Part shown: positions 23,554-32,581 of the stretch, piece by piece
Position numbering within the stretch: position 1 is the stretch's first letter
How the letters are laid out: each line of letters starts with the position of its first letter
DNA from: JAUILH01 sp964230215
GTDB lineage: Bacteria; Bacteroidota; Bacteroidia; Flavobacteriales_D; JAUILH01
Direction of reading: 5' to 3'
DNA length: 64,000 nucleotides
Assembly: GCA_964230215.1 (NCBI GenBank)
Contig: CAXRGQ010000014.1
Span: 1 to 64,000 of the forward strand
Notes under the pieces: model-generated
What the model was told of the DNA's origin: nothing
What the model saw: the letters and a program-made list of their open reading frames with translations, nothing else
Database searches by the model: none
Program-made: the position numbers and the translations under genes

Positions 23554-25881
23554 TTATTCGCTGATAACCTCAAGTTTCGCAAATCTTAACAATAATTGTT
23601 TTTGTCCCGCTGATGGGAAGTATACAGTTGCTTTTGTATTAGGTGCATCTCCATCAATACTCACTACTTTTCCTTTTCCGAATCGCTCATGCTTAACCAT
23701 GGTCCCAACTTCAAGATCGATATTTGCAGAGGCAGTATTAGCTGAGGAAGTACCGCTAGTGTTTACTTTTTTTAAGTTTTTCGGTGGCGTAAATTGCGGT
23801 TTAGGTTCTTGTTTCGATTTGGTACTCGGTTTTTTAAACTTTGATTGCGCACCACCAAAACTTCCTTTGCTAAAACTGGACTCCCAAGGCTTTTCATCGT
23901 ATTCCTTTTTGGGTGCTTTTTTTACTTCTTGTCTATCAAGAAACTTCTGATCTAATTCATCAATAAACCTACTCGGCTCGCAATATATTAGGTTGCCCCA
24001 TCTGTAACGACTTTGTGCATAGCTGAGGGTTGCTTCTTTCTCAGCTCGTGTTAGAGCAACGTAAAAAAGCCTCCTTTCCTCTTCCAGTTCAGATCTGCTA
24101 TGCAACGACAATTGGGACGGGAATAAATTTTCTTCCATTCCCACGATATAAACGTATGGAAACTCTAGCCCTTTTGCTGCATGGATTGTCATTAACGTAA
24201 CCTTCTCTTTGTCTTCATCGCTGTCATTGTCCGCATCTGTCAATAACGCAACATCTATCAGAAAGTCACCAAGCGTTTTAATCTCATCATCTTTAGCAGA
24301 ATCTGAAAATTCCTTCATGGCATTCAGTAGCTCCTGAACGTTTTCGTATCTACTTACACCTTCTGGTGTTTTATCATCATGAAGCGTTCTGAGTAAACCA
24401 GTGTTTTTTGCAATGTCAGTACCTAATTCATATGCCGGCTTTGTATCTAAACCAGTCCTAAAACTTCTGATCATTGTTGTAAATGACTGGATTTTATTAA
24501 AAGTTCCTGAGTTCAGCTGCAAACCAAACTCCGCTGGATTGTTTAATACTTTCCACAAACTCACTTGGTGTTCGTTTGCCTGAATCATGGCTTTGTCAAT
24601 TGTGGTCTGACCTATTCCTCTTTTCGGGTAGTTTATGACGCGTTTTAACGCCTCTTCATCCGTGTGATTGGCTGTTAGTCTACAATAAGCTAGTATGTCC
24701 TTTATTTCTTTGCGTTGGTAGAATGATAGTCCACCATATATCTTATAAGGAATATTCAGTTTTATAAGAGACTCCTCAAAAGATCTGGATTGAGCGTTGG
24801 TGCGATATAAAATCGCAAACTCATTATATGAGTTCGAATTGGATAGATGTGTATCGTAAATAGTATTTGAAATCACCTTCCCTTCTTCATTGTCCGTTAG
24901 AGTGCCAATTACCTTTATTTTTGAGCCATTATCGTTTGATGTCCAAACATCCTTTTCAATTTGGTCCTTATTCTTTTTAATAATCGAATTTGCTGCTTCA
25001 ACGATTGTTTGAGTCGATCTGTAGTTTTGCTCAAGCTTAAAAAGTTTGTAGTCGGGATAATCTCTTTTAAAGTTGAGAATATTTTGGATGTTTGCCCCTC
25101 TAAATGCGTAGATGCTCTGAGCATCATCTCCAACAACACACAAATTCTCGTGCACGGCGGCTAGTTTTTTCACTATTAAATACTGAGAAAAGTTGGTGTC
25201 TTGATACTCATCTACTAATATATGACTAAATCTATGCTGATACTTGTGCAAGACTTCAGGGAAATCTCTAAGAAGTTCGTTTGTTTTGAATAACAGGTCG
25301 TCGAAATCCATAGCACCAGCTCTGAAACATCTCTGTTCATATCGTGAATAGATTTCATGGACATGTGGCATACTCCTCATGCGATCCTCAGAAGTAATAT
25401 CCGAGTTCTCTTTGTATGCTGAAGCAGAGATTAAATTGTTCTTTGCTGATGAAATCCTGTTTTGTACAATATTAGGTTTGTATACCTTATCATCAAATCC
25501 ACAATCTTTAATAATACTTTTTATAAGATTCCGAGAATCACTGGTGTCATAGATAGTAAAATTCCTTGGGTAACCAATTAGTTCGCTTTCGGTTCTTAGT
25601 ATCCGAGCAAATACAGAGTGAAATGTTCCCATCCATATAGCTTGAGCGTCACTTCCTCCAACAATCGTGGATATCCTCTCTTTCATTTCGCGCGCAGCCT
25701 TGTTTGTAAAGGTTAGTGCTAGTATTTTGAAAGGGTCAACACCCGAATTAATTAAATGAGCTATTCGGTAAGTTAATACTCGTGTTTTACCGGAACCCGC
25801 ACCCGCAATTATCATCATTGGCCCATCTAGGTTAACCGTTGCCGCTCTCTGGGCTTCATTCAGCTCGTCCAAATAATTCAT
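23554..25881 (-). CDS. uvrD: UvrD/PcrA-type 3'-5' DNA helicase
   Basis: Superfamily 1A helicase for nucleotide excision and mismatch repair or removal of RecA. Helicase motifs appear in order: AGAGSGKTRVLTYR (motif I, residues about 27-40), TFTNKAAREMKER (Ia), DEYQDTN (II), GDDAQSIYAFRGA (III), LEQNYRSTQTI (IV), LMTIHAAKGLEFPYVYIVG (V) and YVALTRAEK (VI). The C-terminal 130 residues are a disordered Lys/Ser/Pro-rich linker and a final Tudor-like fold (VGTMVKHERFGKGKVVSIDGD), as in PcrA. It heads the operon with DUF4290 and murA. Confidence 0.96.
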   Translation of the reverse strand: MNYLDELNEAQRAATVNLDGPMMIIAGAGSGKTRVLTYRIAHLINSGVDPFKILALTFTNKAAREMKERISTIVGGSDAQAIWMGTFHSVFARILRTESELIGYPRNFTIYDTSDSRNLIKSIIKDCGFDDKVYKPNIVQNRISSAKNNLISASAYKENSDITSEDRMRSMPHVHEIYSRYEQRCFRAGAMDFDDLLFKTNELLRDFPEVLHKYQHRFSHILVDEYQDTNFSQYLIVKKLAAVHENLCVVGDDAQSIYAFRGANIQNILNFKRDYPDYKLFKLEQNYRSTQTIVEAANSIIKKNKDQIEKDVWTSNDNGSKIKVIGTLTDNEEGKVISNTIYDTHLSNSNSYNEFAILYRTNAQSRSFEESLIKLNIPYKIYGGLSFYQRKEIKDILAYCRLTANHTDEEALKRVINYPKRGIGQTTIDKAMIQANEHQVSLWKVLNNPAEFGLQLNSGTFNKIQSFTTMIRSFRTGLDTKPAYELGTDIAKNTGLLRTLHDDKTPEGVSRYENVQELLNAMKEFSDSAKDDEIKTLGDFLIDVALLTDADNDSDEDKEKVTLMTIHAAKGLEFPYVYIVGMEENLFPSQLSLHSRSELEEERRLFYVALTRAEKEATLSYAQSRYRWGNLIYCEPSRFIDELDQKFLDRQEVKKAPKKEYDEKPWESSFSKGSFGGAQSKFKKPSTKSKQEPKPQFTPPKNLKKVNTSGTSSANTASANIDLEVGTMVKHERFGKGKVVSIDGDAPNTKATVYFPSAGQKQLLLRFAKLEVISE

Positions 25882-25885
25882 ATGA

Positions 25886-25893
25886 CAAAACTA
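25886..25893 (-). promoter_or_regulatory. candidate -7 element of uvrD
   Basis: TAGTTTTG on the minus strand ends four bases before the ATG at 25881, which would give an almost leaderless mRNA. No -33 element is clear. Confidence 0.3.
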
Positions 25894-26028
25894 TATATTA
25901 TCACACCAGAAAAATGCGCTACTAAAATTTTATTTTCAACATTTGTCTACCCTTACACACGATTTCATCGAATAAATTTTCGGTTTTAACATTGGATGGT
26001 TAAAAAACTGAAATAAAATTCAATATTG

Positions 26029-26060
26029 TGTTGGATTATAAAAAATAACATCTATCTTTG
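26029..26060 (+). promoter_or_regulatory. promoter of the ribosomal protein supercluster
   Basis: TGTTG (26029-26033), a 19-base spacer and TATCTTTG (26053-26060) match the Bacteroidota -33/-7 consensus. The expected start near 26064 gives a leader of about 66 bases before rpsL. Confidence 0.75.
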
Positions 26061-26076
26061 CAGCCCCAAAAATGCC

Positions 26077-26093
26077 CCTGAACTATGTTCGGG
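26077..26093 (+). promoter_or_regulatory. hairpin in the rpsL leader
   Basis: CCTGAAC and GTTCGGG form seven pairs (one G-U) around a TAT loop within the untranslated leader, between the promoter and the rpsL ATG. It could be an operator for a ribosomal protein, but no binding protein can be named. Confidence 0.4.
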
Positions 26094-26129
26094 AGTATGG
26101 GAATTTAACTAAAAATAACCGAGTAGAAA

Positions 26130-26507
26130 ATGCCTACAATACAACAATTAGTAAGAAAAGGAAGAACGGCTCAGACACAAACTAGCAAGTCTGCGGCGCT
26201 TGATTCGTGTCCTCAAAGAAGAGGGGTTTGCGTGCGTGTGTACACTACAACGCCAAAGAAACCAAATTCAGCAATGAGAAAAGTTGCTAGGGTTAGGTTA
26301 ACAAATGGTAAGGAAGTTAACGCATACATTGGAGGAGAAGGACATAACTTACAGGAACACTCGATTGTGTTGGTAAGAGGAGGAAGAGTAAAAGATCTTC
26401 CAGGTGTTCGTTACCACATTGTTAGAGGTGCATTGGATACTGCAGGAGTTGAGGGACGTACACAAAGACGTTCTAAGTATGGAGCTAAACGACCTAAGAA
26501 AAAATAA
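26130..26507 (+). CDS. rpsL: 30S ribosomal protein S12
   Basis: S12 sits at the decoding centre. The protein starts MPTIQQLVRKGR. The streptomycin-relevant loops TTPKKPNSAMRKVARV and KDLPGVRYHIVRG carry the wild-type lysines, so no resistance substitution is visible. Length is 125. It is the first gene of the supercluster. There is no Shine-Dalgarno; the start is preceded by GAGTAGAAA. Confidence 0.98.
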   Translation: MPTIQQLVRKGRTAQTQTSKSAALDSCPQRRGVCVRVYTTTPKKPNSAMRKVARVRLTNGKEVNAYIGGEGHNLQEHSIVLVRGGRVKDLPGVRYHIVRGALDTAGVEGRTQRRSKYGAKRPKKK

Positions 26508-26519
26508 TAGTCTTAAGAG

Positions 26520-26990
26520 ATGAGAAGAAGAACGGCCAAAAAACACGCGATTTTACCGGATCCTAAGTTCAATGAGGAAGTGGTAACTAAGTTCGTAAAC
26601 AACCTTATGCTTGACGGTAAAAAAAGTATGGCATTTAAAATTTTCTATGACGCTATTGAGATAGTGGATAGTAAAATTGAAGACGAAAAAGGTTTGGATG
26701 TATGGAAGAAAGCTTTGGATAATGTAACTCCAAGTGTTGAAGTAAGAAGTAGACGTGTAGGTGGTGCTACTTTTCAAATTCCTACTCCAGTAAGAGATAG
26801 CCGTAAGCAGTCTCTTGGGATGAAGTGGATGATTAAATATTCTCGTTCTAGAAATGAGAAGTCAATGGCTCAAAGATTAGCGGGTGAAATTATGTCAGCT
26901 GCGAAAGAAGAAGGTGGCGCATTTAAAAAGAAAGAAGATACTCATAGAATGGCTGAGGCTAACAAAGCATTCTCTCACTTTAGATTCTAA
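26520..26990 (+). CDS. rpsG: 30S ribosomal protein S7
   Basis: A primary 16S rRNA binder that nucleates the 30S head. It opens MRRRTAKKHAILPDPKF and has the family signature GKKSMAFKIFYDAIEIV, with RRVGGATFQIPTPV in the middle. 156 residues. It lies 12 bases after rpsL. S7 is the str operon repressor in E. coli; I cannot see the equivalent site here. Confidence 0.98.
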   Translation: MRRRTAKKHAILPDPKFNEEVVTKFVNNLMLDGKKSMAFKIFYDAIEIVDSKIEDEKGLDVWKKALDNVTPSVEVRSRRVGGATFQIPTPVRDSRKQSLGMKWMIKYSRSRNEKSMAQRLAGEIMSAAKEEGGAFKKKEDTHRMAEANKAFSHFRF

Positions 26991-27009
26991 TTGAATAAGA
27001 ATTAAGACA

Positions 27010-29115
27010 ATGGCAAAAAGAGATTTAACATATACAAGGAATATTGGAATCGCCGCTCACATTGATGCTGGTAAGACAACTACAACTGAGCGTATTCTAT
27101 ATTACGGTGGAGTTAGCCACAAAATTGGTGAGGTGCATGATGGTGCAGCTACAATGGACTGGATGGAGCAAGAGCAAGAGAGAGGTATTACTATTACGTC
27201 TGCTGCAACTACTCTTACATGGCCTTATAGAGGAAACAACTACCACGTAAACATTATCGATACTCCAGGACACGTTGATTTTACTGTTGAGGTAAACAGA
27301 TCTTTAAGAGTGTTAGATGGTTTGGTTTTCTTATTTAGTGCAGTTGATGGTGTAGAGCCACAATCTGAAACTAACTGGAGACTTGCAAACAACTATAACG
27401 TACCAAGAATTGGTTTCGTTAATAAAATGGACCGTCAAGGTGCAGATTTCTTAGCTGTTTGTCGTCAGGTAAAAGAAATGTTAGGAAGCCACGCTCTTCC
27501 TTTACAATTAAATATTGGTGCTGAAGATGATTTTAAAGGTGTTGTAGACCTTATCAACTTCAGAGGTATTACATGGAATGAAGAGGATCAAGGAATGACT
27601 TTCCAAGAAATCGAAATTCCTGAAGATATTATCGATGAGGCAAGAGAACTAAGAGGACAACTTTTAGAAGCAGTAGCTGAGTTTGATGATACTTTAATGG
27701 AGAAGTATTTCGAAGATGAAGATTCATTGACTGAAAGAGAAATTCTTGATGCATTAAGAGAAGCTACTATTGCAGGAAAGGTTGTTCCTATGATGTGTGG
27801 TTCTGCATTTAAGAACAAAGGGGTTCAGGCTATGCTTGATATGGTAATGGAAATTCTTCCAGCACCTACAGATGTTGAGGCTATCGATGGAACTAATCCT
27901 GACACTGATGAGCCAGCGTCTAGAAAGCCTTCTGCTGATGAGCCATTCGCAGCACTTGCATTTAAGATTGCTACTGACCCATTCGTTGGAAGACTTTGTT
28001 TCACCAGAGCATATTCGGGTATATTACCAGCAGGATCTTACGTGTTGAACACAAGAACTGGAAAGAAAGAAAGAATTTCGAGAATTTTCCAAATGCACGC
28101 TAACAAGCAAAATCAAATTGACCAGTTACACTGTGGGGATATTGCTGCATTAGTTGGATTTAAAGATATTAAGACAGGAGATACTTTGTGTGATGAGAAA
28201 GCACCAATCGTGCTTGAATCTATGGATTTCCCAGAGCCGGTAATTGGAATTGCAATCGAGCCTAAAACTCAAGCTGACGTTGATAAACTAGGAACAGCAA
28301 TTGCTAAATTGACGGAAGAAGATCCTACACTTACTGTTCACACTGATGAAGATTCAGGTCAGACAGTATTAAGTGGAATGGGAGAGCTTCACTTAGATAT
28401 TATCCTTGATCGTCTTAAAAGAGAATTTAAAGTTGAGTGTAACCAAGGTGCACCTCAAGTAAATTATAAAGAAGCAATCACAGGAAGCATTGAACACAGA
28501 GAAGTGTACAAGAAGCAGTCTGGTGGTCGTGGTAAGTTTGCTGATATTCAAATTAAGATTGAGCCAGCAGATGAAGATAAAGAAGGATTAGTATTCGAAA
28601 ACCTTATCAAAGGTGGTAACGTTCCTAAGGAATTTATTCCATCAGTAGAGAAAGGATTCAAAGAAGCTATGAAAAACGGTGTATTAGCAGGCTTTACTGT
28701 TGATAGACTAAAAGTTACTTTGTTTGATGGGTCTTTCCACGCGGTGGATTCGGATCAATTATCATTCGAATTAGCTGCTAAGATGGCGTACAGAAACGCA
28801 TTGCCAAAATGTAGTCCTGTATTGCTTGAGCCAATGATGAAACTAGAAGTTGTTACTCCAGAGGAGAACATGGGTGACATTGTAGGTGACTTAAACAGAA
28901 GAAGAGGTATGGTTGAAGGCATGGATGATAGAGCTGGATCTAAGGTTGTTAAAGCTAAAGTTCCGTTATCAGAAATGTTTGGATATGTTACCGCATTAAG
29001 AACGATTTCATCGGGTAGAGCAACATCATCTATGGAATTCTCTCATTACGCAGAGTGTCCTAAGAATATTGCTGAAGAAGTAATCGCTAAGGCAAACGGA
29101 AAAGTAGAAGCATAA
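27010..29115 (+). CDS. fusA: translation elongation factor G
   Basis: EF-G drives translocation and, with RRF, ribosome recycling. The GTPase motifs are GIAAHIDAGKTTTTERIL (G1), RGITITSAAT (G2), IIDTPGHVDF (G3) and NKMD (G4). Domains II-V follow, ending PKNIAEEVIAKANGK. 701 residues, close to the usual length. tuf, which follows fusA in many bacteria, is absent here; the next gene is rpsJ. Confidence 0.98.
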   Translation: MAKRDLTYTRNIGIAAHIDAGKTTTTERILYYGGVSHKIGEVHDGAATMDWMEQEQERGITITSAATTLTWPYRGNNYHVNIIDTPGHVDFTVEVNRSLRVLDGLVFLFSAVDGVEPQSETNWRLANNYNVPRIGFVNKMDRQGADFLAVCRQVKEMLGSHALPLQLNIGAEDDFKGVVDLINFRGITWNEEDQGMTFQEIEIPEDIIDEARELRGQLLEAVAEFDDTLMEKYFEDEDSLTEREILDALREATIAGKVVPMMCGSAFKNKGVQAMLDMVMEILPAPTDVEAIDGTNPDTDEPASRKPSADEPFAALAFKIATDPFVGRLCFTRAYSGILPAGSYVLNTRTGKKERISRIFQMHANKQNQIDQLHCGDIAALVGFKDIKTGDTLCDEKAPIVLESMDFPEPVIGIAIEPKTQADVDKLGTAIAKLTEEDPTLTVHTDEDSGQTVLSGMGELHLDIILDRLKREFKVECNQGAPQVNYKEAITGSIEHREVYKKQSGGRGKFADIQIKIEPADEDKEGLVFENLIKGGNVPKEFIPSVEKGFKEAMKNGVLAGFTVDRLKVTLFDGSFHAVDSDQLSFELAAKMAYRNALPKCSPVLLEPMMKLEVVTPEENMGDIVGDLNRRRGMVEGMDDRAGSKVVKAKVPLSEMFGYVTALRTISSGRATSSMEFSHYAECPKNIAEEVIAKANGKVEA

Positions 29116-29135
29116 ATCATTTATCAAACGAGATA

Positions 29136-29441
29136 ATGAATCAGAAAATCAGAATAAAGTTAAAGTCTTACGACCACAATTTGGTTGATAAGAGTGCTGA
29201 GAAGATTGTAAAAACAGTTAAGAGCACAGGTGCAGTAATAAGTGGACCAATTCCATTACCTACGCACAAAAGAATTTACACGGTGTTAAGATCACCGCAC
29301 GTAAACAAGAAAGCGCGTGAGCAATTTCAACTATGCTCTTACAAGAGATTAATGGACATTTATAGTTCATCATCCAAAACGATAGATGCATTGATGCGTT
29401 TAGAGTTGCCAAGTGGTGTTGAAGTAGAAATAAAAGCATAA
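29136..29441 (+). CDS. rpsJ: 30S ribosomal protein S10
   Basis: S10 is part of the 30S head and also NusE in antitermination complexes. Signature residues include KIRIKLKSYDHNLVDKSAEK and RSPHVNKKAREQFQ. 101 residues. First gene of the S10 section, 20 bases after fusA, with no sign of a separate promoter or terminator between them. Confidence 0.98.
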   Translation: MNQKIRIKLKSYDHNLVDKSAEKIVKTVKSTGAVISGPIPLPTHKRIYTVLRSPHVNKKAREQFQLCSYKRLMDIYSSSSKTIDALMRLELPSGVEVEIKA

Positions 29442-29467
29442 TTAATAACCAACTAAAAAGAAAAAAG

Positions 29468-30085
29468 ATGCCAGCATTGATTGGAAAAAAGTTGGGAATG
29501 ACTAGCTTGTACAGTGCCGAGGGTAAGAACTTACCATGCACGTTGTTAGAGGTTGGTCCATGTTATGTAACGCAGTTAAGAACTATCGAAACGGATGGTT
29601 ATGAAGCTGTACAGATAGCATGGGGTGAGCGTAAAGAAAAAAATACGCCAAAGTCCTTACAAGGACACTTCAAAAAAGCTGGGGTTTCCCCAAAATCAAA
29701 GGTCATTGAAGTAGATGGCTTTGATCAAGACGTTAACGTAGGCGACACTGTAGGTGTTGATATTTTCGCAGAAGGCGAACTAGTTGACGTAGTAGGAACA
29801 TCTAAAGGAAAAGGTTTCCAAGGTGTTGTGAAAAGACATGGATTCGGTGGTGTAGGTCAGGCTACGCATGGTCAGCACAACCGATTAAGAGCGCCAGGTT
29901 CGATAGGTGCAGCTTCATACCCAGCGAGAGTGTTCAAGGGAATGAAGATGGCCGGTAGAACTGGAGGAAATAGAGTAAAAGTTGAATCGCTAGAAGTGCT
30001 TAAGGTAGATGCAGAGCGCAATGTTATTGTTGTGAAAGGATCTGTTCCAGGCGCGAAAGGTAGCACTGTAATCATAGAGAAATAA
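29468..30085 (+). CDS. rplC: 50S ribosomal protein L3
   Basis: L3 nucleates 50S assembly and reaches the peptidyl transferase centre. The conserved loop is GKGFQGVVKRHGFGGVGQATHGQ, and the start MPALIGKKLGMTSLY is typical. 205 residues. Its stop overlaps the rplD start by one base (TAATG). Confidence 0.98.
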   Translation: MPALIGKKLGMTSLYSAEGKNLPCTLLEVGPCYVTQLRTIETDGYEAVQIAWGERKEKNTPKSLQGHFKKAGVSPKSKVIEVDGFDQDVNVGDTVGVDIFAEGELVDVVGTSKGKGFQGVVKRHGFGGVGQATHGQHNRLRAPGSIGAASYPARVFKGMKMAGRTGGNRVKVESLEVLKVDAERNVIVVKGSVPGAKGSTVIIEK

Positions 30086-30714
30086 TGGAATTAGCAGTTG
30101 TAAATACTACAGGCAAAAAGACCTCTAAAAAGGTTAAATTGAATTCCGATATTTTTGGGATTGAGCCTAACGATCACGCTATCTATCTTGATGTAAAGCA
30201 GCACTTAGCGAATAAGAGACAAGGTACTCACAAAGCAAAAGAAAGAGCTGAGATTTCAGGAAGTACACGTAAAATCAAAAGACAAAAAGGTACTGGTACT
30301 GCAAGAGCAGGTAGTATTAAGTCTGGTACACGTGTAGGTGGTGGTAGAATTTTTGGACCACGTCCAAGAAACTACAGCTTCAAGTTAAACAAGAAACTTA
30401 AGCAATTAGCACGTAAGTCAGCATTGTCTTATAAAGCAAAAGATGAAGCAATCTTAGTTTTAGAGGATTTTAACATGGATACACCAAAAACTAAAGAGTT
30501 TGCGGCAATCCTTAAATCTCTTCAAGTTGATGGTAAGAAAACTCTAATAGTTGTACCAGAAAACAGCGAGAACATTGCTAAGTCTGCACGTAACCTCCAA
30601 AAGGCAAACGTGTCGATAGCTTACAAGTTGAATACTTATGATATTTTGAACGCGAACAATGTGATTTTCACTGAGAGCTCGCTTTCGAAAGTTGACGAAC
30701 TATTTAAAGCGTAA
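30085..30714 (+). CDS. rplD: 50S ribosomal protein L4
   Basis: L4 lines the exit tunnel and in gammaproteobacteria regulates the S10 operon. The tunnel loop is present (KRQKGTGTARAGSIKSGTRVGGGRIFGP), along with KKLKQLARKSALSYK. 209 residues. Translation is probably coupled to rplC through the TAATG overlap. Confidence 0.97.
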   Translation: MELAVVNTTGKKTSKKVKLNSDIFGIEPNDHAIYLDVKQHLANKRQGTHKAKERAEISGSTRKIKRQKGTGTARAGSIKSGTRVGGGRIFGPRPRNYSFKLNKKLKQLARKSALSYKAKDEAILVLEDFNMDTPKTKEFAAILKSLQVDGKKTLIVVPENSENIAKSARNLQKANVSIAYKLNTYDILNANNVIFTESSLSKVDELFKA

Positions 30715-30717
30715 ACG

Positions 30718-31035
30718 ATGGCGAAAGGAAGTGTAATTATAAAACCAATCATCACAGAAAAAGCAACGGCTATGACTGAGAAACCTTCAAAGGGAGGCGA
30801 AACTAAGTATGGCTTTGTGGTTGCTAAAGATGCTGATAAGAATGAAATCAAATCAGCTATCGAGAAGATGTATGGAGTTAGCGTTGAGAGAGTAAATACT
30901 ATGAACTACGGTGGAGGTAAAGCCAAAATGAGATACACTACTAAAGGTGTAGCTTTCGAAAGAAAGAAAGTTTGGAAGAAAGCTGTCGTGACTGTAGCGA
31001 ATGGTGATTATATTGATTTTTACAGTAGCATATAA
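30718..31035 (+). CDS. rplW: 50S ribosomal protein L23
   Basis: L23 is the docking site for trigger factor and SRP at the tunnel exit. IIKPIITEKATAMTEK is the family N-terminus, and VERVNTMNYGGGKAKMRYT the loop. 105 residues. It lies three bases after rplD. Confidence 0.96.
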   Translation: MAKGSVIIKPIITEKATAMTEKPSKGGETKYGFVVAKDADKNEIKSAIEKMYGVSVERVNTMNYGGGKAKMRYTTKGVAFERKKVWKKAVVTVANGDYIDFYSSI

Positions 31036-31046
31036 ATAAAAGGAAA

Positions 31047-31871
31047 ATGGGTTTAAGAAAACTAAAACCGATAACGCCGGGTCAAAGACACAAAATTGCT
31101 TCAGACTTTGAGGATATCACAACTGATAAGCCTGAGAAGAGTTTGTTGGCGCCTTTAAAGAAGTCTGGTGGTAGAAATAACACAGGTAAAATGACTATGC
31201 GCTACATAGGTGGTGGTCATAAAAGGAGATACCGTATTATCGATTTCAAGAGAGATAAGCATGGTGTTGAAGCTACTGTAAAGACTATTGAGTACGATCC
31301 GAATAGAAGTGCAAGAATTGCATTATTGGAATATAAAGATGGTGAGAAGAGATATATCATCGCACCACAAGGTTTAAAAGTAGGAATGAAGATTAATTCA
31401 GGTAAAGGAATTGCTCCAGAAGTGGGAAATACACTTTACTTATCTGAAATTCCTCTAGGTACAGTAATTCACAATATTGAACTTCAGCCAGGTAAAGGAG
31501 GAATCCTTGCAAGAAGCGCTGGTTCTTATGCACAGTTGAACGCAAGAGATGGAAAGTTTGCAATTGTTAAGCTTCCTTCAGGAGAAACACGTATGGTGTT
31601 AATCACATGTCTTGCAACTATTGGATCTGTTTCTAATTCTGAGCATAACCTTGAAAGATCAGGTAAAGCAGGAAGAAGCAGATGGTTAGGAAGAAGACCA
31701 CGTGTAAGAGGTGTAGCTATGAACCCTGTCGATCACCCAATGGGTGGTGGTGAAGGTCGTTCATCAGGAGGTCACCCAAGATCAAGAAAAGGTCTTCCGG
31801 CTAAAGGGTATAAGACACGTTCGAAGAACAGATATTCGGATAAGTACATTATTGAAAGAAGAAAAAAATAA
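31047..31871 (+). CDS. rplB: 50S ribosomal protein L2
   Basis: L2 is needed for subunit joining and peptidyl transferase activity. GGRNNTGKMTMRYIGGGHKRRYR and the C-terminal VRGVAMNPVDHPMGGGEGRS block, with the conserved His, are present. 274 residues, normal. Confidence 0.98.
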   Translation: MGLRKLKPITPGQRHKIASDFEDITTDKPEKSLLAPLKKSGGRNNTGKMTMRYIGGGHKRRYRIIDFKRDKHGVEATVKTIEYDPNRSARIALLEYKDGEKRYIIAPQGLKVGMKINSGKGIAPEVGNTLYLSEIPLGTVIHNIELQPGKGGILARSAGSYAQLNARDGKFAIVKLPSGETRMVLITCLATIGSVSNSEHNLERSGKAGRSRWLGRRPRVRGVAMNPVDHPMGGGEGRSSGGHPRSRKGLPAKGYKTRSKNRYSDKYIIERRKK

Positions 31872-31878
31872 TTGAGAA

Positions 31879-32148
31879 ATGAGTAGATCGCTTAAGAAAC
31901 CACCATTTGTGCACTACAAGCTTATGCAAAGAGTTGATGAAGCACAAGAATCAGGAAAGAAGAGTGTGATTAAGACATGGTCACGTGCTTCAACTATTAC
32001 TCCTGAATTTGTAGGATTAACTATTGCAGTGCACAATGGGAATAAGTTTATTCCTGTCTATGTTACGGAAAATATGGTAGGTCACAAGTTAGGTGAGTTC
32101 TCTCCTACACGTAACTTCAGAGGACACGGTGGAAATAAGAAAAGATAA
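31879..32148 (+). CDS. rpsS: 30S ribosomal protein S19
   Basis: S19 forms a pair with S13 at the top of the 30S head. MSRSLKKPPFVHYKL and the signature GHKLGEFSPTRNFRGHGG are clear. 89 residues. It is seven bases after rplB. Confidence 0.97.
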   Translation: MSRSLKKPPFVHYKLMQRVDEAQESGKKSVIKTWSRASTITPEFVGLTIAVHNGNKFIPVYVTENMVGHKLGEFSPTRNFRGHGGNKKR

Positions 32149-32173
32149 GTAATCTCATAAAGATTAAAGAACA

Positions 32174-32569
32174 ATGGGAGCGAGAAAAAAAATAAAGGCT
32201 GATGCAATGAAAGAAGAGCGAAAGAATGTTGCTTTCGCAAAGCTTAATAATTGCCCAACTTCACCACGAAAAATGAGACTTGTTGCTGATATGATCAGAG
32301 GAGTTGAAGTGGAAAAAGCGTTGGCAATTTTAAAATTCAGCACTAAAGAAGCCTCTAATAGATTGGAGAAGCTATTGATGTCAGCTATTGCTAATTGGGA
32401 GCAAAAAAATCCTGACGAGAGACCAGAAAGCTTAATCGTAAAAGAAGTTATGGTTGATGGTGGTAGAATGCTTAAAAGAATTCAACCAGCTCCTCAGGGT
32501 AGAGCACATAGAATTAGAAAAAGATCTAATCATGTGACAATTATAATTGATAAAATTAACCAACAATAA
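32174..32569 (+). CDS. rplV: 50S ribosomal protein L22
   Basis: L22 extends a hairpin into the exit tunnel and touches macrolide-sensitive regions. LNNCPTSPRKMRLVADMIRG and the hairpin end GGRMLKRIQPAPQGRAHRIRKRSNH are conserved. 131 residues, with a 20-residue N-terminal addition before the core. Confidence 0.97.
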   Translation: MGARKKIKADAMKEERKNVAFAKLNNCPTSPRKMRLVADMIRGVEVEKALAILKFSTKEASNRLEKLLMSAIANWEQKNPDERPESLIVKEVMVDGGRMLKRIQPAPQGRAHRIRKRSNHVTIIIDKINQQ

Positions 32570-32581
32570 TTTACACTAGGA

